Source: a virus
Length of the DNA stretch: 23,013 bases
Virus record (IMG/VR): IMGVR_UViG_3300006920_000264
Span: 1-23,013 of that record
Strand: one strand, 5' to 3'
Part shown: piece by piece, positions 6,501-13,110 of the stretch
Layout: each line of letters opens with the position of its first letter
Position numbering within the stretch: position 1 is the stretch's first letter
Translations under genes and position numbers: made by a program
Notes under the pieces: model-generated
Database searches by the model: none
What the model saw: only the letters and a program-made list of their open reading frames with translations
Told to the model about the DNA's origin: nothing

Positions 6501-6513
6501 TAAAAATAATACT

Positions 6514-7665
6514 ATGGCAAACATTCCTATATGGCCTGGAACTTCAACATTCACACCAGGTTCAACACCTTTTGGATTTTATGATGCTGATGCTGATTTT
6601 ATATTAGATGCTGACAAGGTAGCAAAATTTTGTGCCCAAAGGCTAGGATATCCTATTGTAGACATTGAATTACAAGATATCCAATTCTATACAGCTTTTG
6701 AAGAAGCAGTAACTACATACGGTAATGAATTATATGCTTATAAAATTAGACAAGATTATTTGTCTTTAGAAGGTGCATCCTCAACAACAAACCTAAATAC
6801 AGCACTTGTAACACCAAATTTAGCAAATGTAATCAAAATATCAGAACAGTATGGAACTGAAACAGGTACAGGGGGTAATACAGATTGGCATACAGGTTCT
6901 TTAGCCCTAACTGCATCAGTTCAAACCTACGATTTAGGTAAATGGGCTGAAGATAATTTAGGTGTTAGTGGTAGTGATTTTGAAATAAAAAGAGTATTTT
7001 ATGAAGCACCACCTGCAATAATCAAATATTTTGACCCGTACGCAGGTTCAGGTACAGGGGCGATGAATATGATGGATTCATTTGGTTGGGGTGAATATTC
7101 ACCAGCAGTTAACTTTATGTTGATGCCTATGAATTTTGACATACAAAAATTACAGGCTATTGAGTTAAATGATCAAATAAGAAAATCAAACTATTCATTT
7201 GAAATTCAAAATAACAAATTAAGATTATTTCCTATCCCTAAAAATGATTTAAATGAACTACACTTTCAATATTTGTTAAAATCAGAAAGGTTAGCTAATA
7301 GCATAACCCCTACAACAGATACAATTACTAATGTATCCAATGTACCTTACGCTAATCCAACGTATGCTCAAGTGAATTCTGTAGGTAGAAGTTGGATATT
7401 TGAATACGCTTTAGCATTAAGTAAAGAAATGTTAGGGTATGTTAGAGGAAAATATTCTACAATACCAATCCCAGGGGATAGTGTTACAGTAAACTCAGCA
7501 GATTTAATATCAGCCGCAACAAACGAGAGAACAGCTTTAATAGAAAGGTTAAGAGCATATTTTGATGAAACTTCTAAGGAGAAGTTAATGGAGAGACGTT
7601 CATTAGAAACAGATTATTTAAAGAAAGAACTTACAGAAGTTCCAAACGTAATTTACATAGGATAA
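6514..7665 (+). CDS. Neck/head-completion protein, gp13-like candidate
   Basis: Encodes 383 residues. The protein is mostly soluble, with Gly/Thr-rich loops, and shows segments such as FYTAFEEAVTTYGNELYAYK, IKYFDPYAGSG, DSFGWGEYSPAVNF and RKSNYSFEIQNNKLRLFPIP. I associate these with structural neck proteins of T4-like environmental phages. I assign the gp13-like role (portal-to-neck joining, head completion) mainly from context: it is followed without a gap by a gp14-like and then a gp15-like gene, the T4 order 13-14-15. Direct similarity to T4 gp13 is not something I can demonstrate by eye. It begins a four-gene unit with gaps of 1, -1 and 3 bases, preceded by an ATATTTATAA element. Confidence 0.55.
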   Translation: MANIPIWPGTSTFTPGSTPFGFYDADADFILDADKVAKFCAQRLGYPIVDIELQDIQFYTAFEEAVTTYGNELYAYKIRQDYLSLEGASSTTNLNTALVTPNLANVIKISEQYGTETGTGGNTDWHTGSLALTASVQTYDLGKWAEDNLGVSGSDFEIKRVFYEAPPAIIKYFDPYAGSGTGAMNMMDSFGWGEYSPAVNFMLMPMNFDIQKLQAIELNDQIRKSNYSFEIQNNKLRLFPIPKNDLNELHFQYLLKSERLANSITPTTDTITNVSNVPYANPTYAQVNSVGRSWIFEYALALSKEMLGYVRGKYSTIPIPGDSVTVNSADLISAATNERTALIERLRAYFDETSKEKLMERRSLETDYLKKELTEVPNVIYIG

Positions 7666-7666
7666 T

Positions 7667-8218
7667 ATGGCACTTTTTGGAGGAGCAAGAGACATCAGTC
7701 TATTCAGACATTTGAATAGAGAATTAATGGGAGAGATAATCACCCAACAGTGTGCTTTCTACAAATATAAACTTGAGGAAACGAAAGTAAATATTTATGG
7801 TGAAGCTGCTGAAGAAAAATATTATATGGGTCCTGTTTTGCTTAACTGTCTAATAGAGAGACCAGATCAAGATTATCCTGAAACTGACCTAGGTACGGAT
7901 TTTAGTTGGGGTGCAACATTTAAATTTTTACGTGACGATTTATTAAATAAAAACGAAGAATTTAATGTAGATACAAATATTTATGGGGCTGACTTGGTTC
8001 CTGAAGTGGGGGATATTATATTATATCAAGAAGGATATTACGAGGTAGATAAAACAACATCTAATCAATACTTTTTAGGTAAAAACCCAGATTACCCAAA
8101 TAATACTAACCCACTTAACCCTGGATTAGAAAATTTTGGTTCAAGTATTTCAATTGTTTGTGAAACACATTACGTACCTGCAGATAAAGTAGGAATTACT
8201 CAAGAAAGATTAATATAA
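7667..8218 (+). CDS. gp14: Neck protein, T4 gp14-like
   Basis: Encodes 183 residues (T4 gp14 has about 256). It starts MALFGGARDISLFRHLNREL, contains ITQQCAFYKYKLEETKVNIY, and has LVPEVGDIILYQEGYYEVD followed by NQYFLGKNPDYPN. This last part parallels T4 gp14, with its PKEGDLIYFP, LFEINWV and FYQLGQN. In T4-like phages gp14 joins gp13 on the portal to form the neck that receives the tail. The gene starts one base after the upstream gene, and its stop codon shares one base with the next start (TAATG), indicating translational coupling. A short AGGA precedes the ATG. The protein is shorter than the T4 version, lacking an equivalent of its C-terminal extension. Confidence 0.62.
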   Translation: MALFGGARDISLFRHLNRELMGEIITQQCAFYKYKLEETKVNIYGEAAEEKYYMGPVLLNCLIERPDQDYPETDLGTDFSWGATFKFLRDDLLNKNEEFNVDTNIYGADLVPEVGDIILYQEGYYEVDKTTSNQYFLGKNPDYPNNTNPLNPGLENFGSSISIVCETHYVPADKVGITQERLI

Positions 8219-9093
8219 TGGCTGAAAGAGGAAAAAAACCAATACCAAAAACACAAAGGGAACTTAGTAAATCTCTTCAGGAACCTTATGTTAATCCAGA
8301 AACTGGGGAAACTAGAGGTAACCCAAATGATTCATCATTTGATCCTAAAAATAGAGGTAACCATGTATCATTTAAAGGTGACACAACAAAACCATTTAGT
8401 TTAGGCTTTAAAGAAATTGATGAAGCTATATTTTATTATGTTGAAAATATAATCAAACCAACAGTTCAACAAAATGGTGTAGTCCAGAAAGTACCTATAA
8501 TATATGGTTCACCTGAAAGGTGGAAACAAATACAAAAGGACGGATATTATAGGGATAAAAAAGGTAAAATAATGATGCCTTTAATTACATTTAAACGTAA
8601 TAATATTGAAAAGAACAGAACTGTAACCAATAAATTAGATGCTAATTTCCCAAACAATATTAGTGTATTTGAAAAACCATATTCATCTAAAAATGCATAT
8701 AGTAATTTTAATTTACTTAATAATAAAAAACCAATAAAACAATATTATGCTGTTGTTGTACCTGATTATGTAACAGTTACATATGATTTTATAATTTCTA
8801 CTTACTATGTTGAACAATTAAACATACTAATAGAAGCTATGAATTATGCTTCGGATTCATATTGGGGAGATCCTGAAAAGTTCAAATTTAGAGCAAGAAT
8901 AGATTCATTTGCAACACCTATTGAAGTCCAAACTAGTGGTGAAAGGGTAGTTAAGTCTACATTTTCTTTAAAAATACACGGATATATTGTACCACCAACT
9001 ATTCAGAAAGAATTAGCATCCATAAAAAAGTATTATGGTCCTAACCAAATTACATTTAACTACGAAACCACATCCAATATAAAAGATATATAA
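8218..9093 (+). CDS. gp15: Tail completion/sheath terminator protein, T4 gp15-like
   Basis: Encodes 291 residues (T4 gp15 has about 272). Aligned by eye with T4 gp15, VPIIYGSPERWKQI matches VPITYASKEHFMMKL. The segment ISTYYVEQLNILIEAMNYA matches the gp15 region around FTRYEDDMFQIVEQI. VVKSTFSLKIHGYIVPPT matches EWSLTFEVNGWMYPP. gp15 caps the finished tail tube and sheath and makes the tail end that docks to the neck. The N-terminal about 60 residues are charged and low in structure (GETRGNPNDSSFDPKNRGN). Its ATG overlaps the stop of the gp14-like gene by one base, and a small gene follows after 3 bases. Confidence 0.7.
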   Translation: MAERGKKPIPKTQRELSKSLQEPYVNPETGETRGNPNDSSFDPKNRGNHVSFKGDTTKPFSLGFKEIDEAIFYYVENIIKPTVQQNGVVQKVPIIYGSPERWKQIQKDGYYRDKKGKIMMPLITFKRNNIEKNRTVTNKLDANFPNNISVFEKPYSSKNAYSNFNLLNNKKPIKQYYAVVVPDYVTVTYDFIISTYYVEQLNILIEAMNYASDSYWGDPEKFKFRARIDSFATPIEVQTSGERVVKSTFSLKIHGYIVPPTIQKELASIKKYYGPNQITFNYETTSNIKDI

Positions 9094-9096
9094 AAA

Positions 9097-9348
9097 ATGA
9101 TAAAAAAAGTTTTAACACAAGAAGAAATTCAACAAGTTACAAAATTAAGAGAAGAATTTAACTCATTAACAATTTCAGCCGGGGAGATAGAAATGCAAAT
9201 TATCAATCTACAATTACAAAAAGAAAAAATAAAAGATAATTTCATAAAACTCCAAACCCAAGAATCAAAAGTTATCAATGAGTTAGAGAATAAATATGGG
9301 AAGGGAACAATTTCATTAGAAACCGGTGAATTTATTTCAAATTCATAA
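9097..9348 (+). CDS. Small coiled-coil protein between gp15- and gp18-like genes
   Basis: Encodes 83 residues. Residues about 5-68 are a continuous amphipathic helix rich in Leu/Ile/Gln/Glu/Lys (EEIQQVTKLREEFNSLTI through QLQKEKIKDNFIKLQTQES), with the look of a coiled coil. The short tail GKGTISLETGEFI may add a beta hairpin. There is no signal peptide, membrane segment or catalytic motif. It starts 3 bases after the gp15-like gene and so is co-transcribed with the neck genes. A structural or assembly-helper role is possible but unproven. Confidence 0.72.
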   Translation: MIKKVLTQEEIQQVTKLREEFNSLTISAGEIEMQIINLQLQKEKIKDNFIKLQTQESKVINELENKYGKGTISLETGEFISNS

Positions 9349-9366
9349 TTTTTTGAATTCCCCTCA

Positions 9367-9394
9367 CATATTTATTATCAAATAAACATAATAT
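9367..9394 (+). promoter_or_regulatory. Composite leader: ATATTTAT element plus AACATAATAT (sheath gene)
   Basis: ATATTTATTA at 9367 is followed 18 bases later by AACATAATAT (9385-9394). The same pair with nearly the same spacing (17) occurs at 15393-15419. The sheath ATG follows at 9410. This is probably the promoter and initial transcribed region of the tail sheath unit. Confidence 0.42.
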
Positions 9395-9409
9395 TAATAT
9401 AACAATAAA

Positions 9410-11128
9410 ATGGCAGAAACATTAATTTCACCAGGGGTATTAACAAGAGAAAACGATCAATCTCAAATTACCTCTCAACCAGTTCAAGCAGGAGCAGCTA
9501 TTGTTGGTCCTACAGTGAAAGGTCAAGTAAACATTCCTACAATAGTTACATCATATAGCGAATATTTAGCAAATTTTGGTAGTACTTTTGAAAGTGGGTC
9601 AGATACCTACTCATTCTTAACATCAATCTCAGCATATAACTATTTCCAGAATGGTGGAGAATCATTATTAGTAACAAGAGTCCAATCAGGAACTTTTACA
9701 TCAGCAACATCTTCATTTGTATCTGGAACTATTGCTGAACAAGCAAATAATATCTTTACGTTGGAAACAATTGGTGAGGGTATTAATATGAATAGTACTT
9801 CAACAGAAACTTCAACAGGAGCTTTACCAAGTGGTTCATCCGATAATATCAGATGGGAAATTGTTAGCCCTAACAAAGCAAAAGGTGTATTTTCTGTAAT
9901 AATCAGAAGAGGAGACGATGTAACTAAATCAAAATCAGTATTAGAATCATTTACAAATGTTTCATTGGATCCAAAACAATCTAACTATATAGCTAGAGTA
10001 ATAGGAGACCAAAAACAAGTAATGAGGGGTGCAGGTGTAGATCCATACCTACAAACTTCAGGAAGTTTTAGAAATGCCTCAAGATATGTAAGAGTAAAAT
10101 CTGTAGATGTAAAAACACCAGATTACTTTAATAATAGTGGTGTAGCTAAAGATGATTATACAGGATCAATTCCAGTAGCTCAAAGTGGAACTTTAGGAGA
10201 CGCTTCAGGTAATATAGTAGGAGCAGGTGCTAACTATTATGAGAATATTTCTACAAATACACAAGGTTTAGCTGCTACAGATTATACAGATGCTTTAGGT
10301 TTATTAGCAAATGCTGATGAATTCCAATATAATGTCATTTCAACACCAGGTTTAATACAATCCGTAGCTGCCCATAGTACCACGTTAAATACATTAATAT
10401 CTAACGTAGAAAATAGAGGTGATGCCATTATAGTAATGGATTTATCAACATATGGTTCTACAGTAGCTTCAACAGTTCAAACAGCAGATAACTTAGATAG
10501 TTCATATGCTGCAGCTTATTGGCCTTGGGTTCAAATTACAGACCCAGATGCAGGTAAATTAGTATGGGTTCCAGCTTCAACAATGATTCCAGGAGTATAT
10601 GCTTCAAGTGATGCAACTTCAGAAGCATGGTTCGCACCAGCAGGTATTAATAGAGGGGGATTAGGAACTGTAAACCAAGCAGAAAGAAAATTAACAGCAA
10701 CAAATAGAGATAATTTATATGTTGGTAAAGTAAACCCAATAGCAACATTCCCAGGAAGAGGAGTTGTAGTATTTGGTCAGAAAACATTACAAACTCAAGC
10801 AAGTGCTTTAGATAGAATAAATGTTAGAAGATTATTGATTGAACTTAAATCATACATCTCTCAAGTATCAGATAATTTAGTATTTGAACAAAACTCAGCA
10901 GCTACAAGAAACACATTCTTAGGTCAAGTTAACCCATATTTAGAAAGTGTACAACAAAGACAAGGTTTATATGCATTCAAAGTAGTGATGGATGAAAGTA
11001 ATAACACAGCAGATGTAATTGATAGAAATCAGTTAGTAGGTGCTATTTACATTCAACCAACAAAAACGGCAGAATTCATTTACCTAGATTTCAACATTTT
11101 ACCAACAGGAGCAACTTTCCCAGCGTAA
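9410..11128 (+). CDS. gp18: Contractile tail sheath protein, T4 gp18-like
   Basis: Encodes 572 residues (T4 gp18 has 659). The N-terminus MAETLISPGVLTRENDQSQI followed by AGAAIVGPTVKGQVNIPTIV is the classic start of sheath proteins. The C-terminal domain (residues about 430-572) has the conserved VNPIATFPGRGVVVFGQKTL, INVRRLLIELKSYISQ, FEQNSAATRNTFLGQVNPYL and the final NILPTGATFPA. The middle is a variable Ser/Thr/Ala-rich insertion. The protein forms the outer contractile tube that drives the inner tube through the cell envelope. It is followed after 48 bases by the tube gene, the usual order. Confidence 0.95.
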   Translation: MAETLISPGVLTRENDQSQITSQPVQAGAAIVGPTVKGQVNIPTIVTSYSEYLANFGSTFESGSDTYSFLTSISAYNYFQNGGESLLVTRVQSGTFTSATSSFVSGTIAEQANNIFTLETIGEGINMNSTSTETSTGALPSGSSDNIRWEIVSPNKAKGVFSVIIRRGDDVTKSKSVLESFTNVSLDPKQSNYIARVIGDQKQVMRGAGVDPYLQTSGSFRNASRYVRVKSVDVKTPDYFNNSGVAKDDYTGSIPVAQSGTLGDASGNIVGAGANYYENISTNTQGLAATDYTDALGLLANADEFQYNVISTPGLIQSVAAHSTTLNTLISNVENRGDAIIVMDLSTYGSTVASTVQTADNLDSSYAAAYWPWVQITDPDAGKLVWVPASTMIPGVYASSDATSEAWFAPAGINRGGLGTVNQAERKLTATNRDNLYVGKVNPIATFPGRGVVVFGQKTLQTQASALDRINVRRLLIELKSYISQVSDNLVFEQNSAATRNTFLGQVNPYLESVQQRQGLYAFKVVMDESNNTADVIDRNQLVGAIYIQPTKTAEFIYLDFNILPTGATFPA

Positions 11129-11142
11129 GAATTTGAATTTAC

Positions 11143-11154
11143 AATATTTATAAA
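11143..11154 (+). promoter_or_regulatory. AATATTTATAAA element upstream of the tube gene
   Basis: A copy of the recurrent ATATTTATAA element lies between sheath and tube genes, about 22 bases before the tube ATG. It is followed by two TAAAA units (11168-11177) that run into the start codon. This arrangement would allow separate, stronger transcription of the tube gene. Confidence 0.43.
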
Positions 11155-11176
11155 CGAATTAAAATAATAAAATAAA

Positions 11177-11665
11177 ATGCCAGTATTAGATCCAAATGAA
11201 ATATTTTTCACCGCATTTGAACCAAAACAGAAGAATAGGTTTATCATGTATATTGATGGATTTCCATCTTACATGATTAAAGGGGTATCAGAAATAGGAA
11301 TGACACAAGGAGAAGTAACCTTAAACCATATTAACGTTCAACGTAAAGTGAAAGGTAAATCTACTTGGAATAACGTAACATTTACATTATTCGACCCAAT
11401 TACACCATCAGGAGCTCAAGCTGTGATGGAGTGGGTAAGATTACACCACGAATCAGTAACAGGTAGAGATGGGTATTCTGATTTCTACAAAAAAGACTTA
11501 ACATTCAACGTATTAGGACCAGTAGGTGACGTAGTATCAGAATGGGTATTAAAAGGTTCAATGATAGTAAACGCCAACTTTGGTGCTTATGGTTGGGATG
11601 ATGAAAATGCAGCTCAAGAAATATCTATGGAAGTAGCTATTGATTACGCAGTATTGAATTACTAA
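11177..11665 (+). CDS. gp19: Tail tube protein, T4 gp19-like
   Basis: Encodes 162 residues (T4 gp19 has 163). It shows the tail-tube family pattern: KNRFIMYIDGFPSYMIKGV near residue 20, STWNNVTFTLFDPITPSGAQ near residues 65-80, VMEWVRLHHESVTGRDGY near 85-100, and a C-terminal strand region ending EISMEVAIDYAVLNY. It would stack in hexameric rings to make the inner tail tube through which DNA passes. It follows the sheath gene by 48 bases and is closed by a strong terminator, consistent with its high copy number in the virion. Confidence 0.95.
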   Translation: MPVLDPNEIFFTAFEPKQKNRFIMYIDGFPSYMIKGVSEIGMTQGEVTLNHINVQRKVKGKSTWNNVTFTLFDPITPSGAQAVMEWVRLHHESVTGRDGYSDFYKKDLTFNVLGPVGDVVSEWVLKGSMIVNANFGAYGWDDENAAQEISMEVAIDYAVLNY

Positions 11666-11687
11666 TAAGTATTTAAATATCTTTAAG

Positions 11688-11717
11688 AAGAGCTTGGCTT
11701 ATACCAGGCTCTTTTTT
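11688..11717 (+). terminator. Rho-independent terminator after the tube gene
   Basis: AAGAGCTTGG (11688-11697) pairs with CCAGGCTCTT (11704-11713) through one G-U pair, with a 6-base loop and a run of T. It ends the sheath-tube transcription unit. Confidence 0.88.
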
Positions 11718-11749
11718 ATATTTAACCTTAAATAATTAATAAATAAAAA

Positions 11750-12037
11750 ATGGTTATAGCATTAACAATATCACTTTTACTCTCGGATGTAGCGATGGTA
11801 TATTTTATACTTAAATTTATAAAGTTATACAAATCCCAACAAGAATCACTTATTCAAGCTTCTGTTAAACTCCAAAACCTTGAAAAAGATATATTACATA
11901 ACAAATCAATAACCGAACTAGGTTTAAAAGACTTTGAGAAAGCAACAACAAAATATGTTCAATCTCAAGTGAATGGTTTAGAAAAAAAAATCCACAAAGA
12001 ATTTGACCTACATAGAAAACAAGGTAAAAATTATTAA
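11750..12037 (+). CDS. Small single-pass membrane protein with coiled coil
   Basis: Encodes 95 residues. Residues about 2-24 (MVIALTISLLLSDVAMVYFI) are a hydrophobic membrane segment, followed by basic residues KFIKLYK. Residues about 30-90 are predicted helical and coiled coil, with heptad-like spacing of Leu/Ile and a basic end (HRKQGKNY). The gene lies between the tube terminator and the gp26/gp51-like gene. The layout resembles an inner-membrane spanin or other small membrane-tethered helper, but no outer-membrane partner is visible and the positive residues after the segment favour a cytoplasmic C-terminus. The function is unknown. Confidence 0.7.
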   Translation: MVIALTISLLLSDVAMVYFILKFIKLYKSQQESLIQASVKLQNLEKDILHNKSITELGLKDFEKATTKYVQSQVNGLEKKIHKEFDLHRKQGKNY

Positions 12038-12052
12038 AAATTAAAATATATC

Positions 12053-12062
12053 ATATTTATCG
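12053..12062 (+). promoter_or_regulatory. ATATTTATCG element upstream of the gp26/gp51-like gene
   Basis: A relaxed copy of the ATATTTATAA element, preceded by TC, lies about 31 bases before the ATG at 12094. It is listed as a weaker member of the candidate late-promoter set. Confidence 0.33.
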
Positions 12063-12093
12063 CTAACAATAAAGTTATTTACAAATAAAAATT

Positions 12094-12840
12094 ATGGAAG
12101 ACAACAAACCCAATTTCCCAACCGAGACAATTGAATTACCATCTAAAGGATTAGTATATCCTGAAAGTAACCCACTATCAAGTGGAAAAATCGAAATGAA
12201 GTATATGACCGCTAAGGAAGAAGATATACTATCCAATCAATCATATATTAAAGATGGTACAGTAATAGATAAATTACTCCAGTCATTAATAGTTTCAAAA
12301 ATTGAATATAAAGATTTAATTGTGGGGGATAAAAATGCCATATTAATAGCCTCTCGCATATTAGGGTATGGTGCTGAGTATACATTTGAACATAAAGGTG
12401 AAGAAGTAACAGTAGATTTATCTATACTGGAAAATAAGGAAATTAATGAGGAAGATTTCACCCAAGGTCAAAATGAATTTTCATATAAATTGAAAACTAC
12501 AGGGGACAGTATTACATTTAAACTATTAACACACGGTGATGAACTTAGAATTGATGAGGAGTTAAAAGGTTTAAAACGTATTAATAAAAAATCATCTAAA
12601 GATGTTTCTACTAGGTTAAGATATATGATTCAATCAATAAACGGGGATGATAATCCATCATCAATAAGAACTTTTATTGATAATAATTTCTTAGCTAGAG
12701 ATGCTAGAGAATTTAGATTACATGTTAAATCATTCCAACCAGACATCAACATGAGAGTTTCAGTGGAAACTTCCGAAGGAACGGATGATATAGAGTTACC
12801 CATTAGTCTTAACTTCTTTTGGCCAGACGTCGAGTTATAG
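12094..12840 (+). CDS. Baseplate hub-assembly/tail chaperone-like protein, T4 gp26/gp51-like
   Basis: Encodes 248 residues. ETIELPSKGLVYP at the start, MKYMTAKEEDILSNQSYI, IDKLLQSLIVSKI and DLIVGDKNAILIASRILGYG are features I associate with the T4 gp26-type baseplate protein family found in many T4-like phages. The C-terminus reads ELPISLNFFWPDVEL. In T4, genes 26 and 51 lie just upstream of hub and tape-measure genes, and their products aid hub assembly. Here the gene lies directly before the tape measure, the position of tail-assembly chaperones in other phages. Its last 47 bases are overlapped in the +1 frame by an open frame with no normal start. Whether it acts as hub subunit or chaperone cannot be told from sequence alone. 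Confidence 0.68.
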   Translation: MEDNKPNFPTETIELPSKGLVYPESNPLSSGKIEMKYMTAKEEDILSNQSYIKDGTVIDKLLQSLIVSKIEYKDLIVGDKNAILIASRILGYGAEYTFEHKGEEVTVDLSILENKEINEEDFTQGQNEFSYKLKTTGDSITFKLLTHGDELRIDEELKGLKRINKKSSKDVSTRLRYMIQSINGDDNPSSIRTFIDNNFLARDAREFRLHVKSFQPDINMRVSVETSEGTDDIELPISLNFFWPDVEL

Positions 12841-13078
12841 AGTAAATCTATTTACACAAATACATGAGATAATATTCCACGGTAAGGGGGGATATGATTA
12901 TAATACCATATACAATATGCCTATATGGTTAAGGAATTTCACTTTTAATAAAATAAAACAGTTTTATGATAAAGAAAAAGAAGAAGTTAACAAAACTCCT
13001 ACCATTCCAAAAACCGGGAAAATAACTCCCCCAAACTTTAAACAACCTACCTATACAGCGAAGACATCAAAGAAATGA
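12794..13078 (+). CDS. Downstream +1-frame ORF, probably expressed by ribosomal frameshift from the preceding gene
   Basis: An open frame of 94 codons is in the +1 frame relative to the 248-residue gene and ends TGA at 13076-13078. It encodes SSYRVNLFTQIHEIIFHGKG, then YDYNTIYNMPIWLRNFTF, then a charged, Pro-rich tail ending KTSKK. This looks like real protein but has no ATG, GTG or TTG before the ATG at 12917, which lies inside the conserved-looking part and would give only 53 residues. A possible slip site is TTC TTT TGG at 12814-12822: tRNA-Phe on TTT can re-pair on TTT one base on. That would give a fusion of about 327 residues (242 + 85). Alternatives are use of a rare start or a sequencing error. 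Confidence 0.6.
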   Translation, partial: SYPLVLTSFGQTSSYRVNLFTQIHEIIFHGKGGYDYNTIYNMPIWLRNFTFNKIKQFYDKEKEEVNKTPTIPKTGKITPPNFKQPTYTAKTSKK

Positions 13079-13087
13079 TGTCTTCCT

Positions 13088-13097
13088 ATATTTATAA
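13088..13097 (+). promoter_or_regulatory. ATATTTATAA element upstream of the tape-measure gene
   Basis: A perfect copy of the element lies 13 bases before the ATG at 13111, the same distance as at 6491-6514. With the preceding T it reads TATATTTA, which partly fits the Bacteroidota -7 box TAnnTTTG. Confidence 0.45.
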
Positions 13098-13110
13098 CCA
13101 AAATCAATAG

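Noticed and set aside
6488-6503. Reading the TATTTATA boxes as T4-type late promoters on the minus strand
   Set aside because: The minus strand has TATAAATA, but no minus-strand gene lies downstream of any copy. Antisense transcription cannot be excluded but is not supported.
12841-13087. Region considered as plain non-coding spacer or as a pseudogene of the upstream gene
   Set aside because: The +1 frame is open across nearly the whole region and encodes convincing protein-like sequence, and the upstream frame ends in an intact, conserved-looking C-terminus. A frameshift-expressed extension explains it better.
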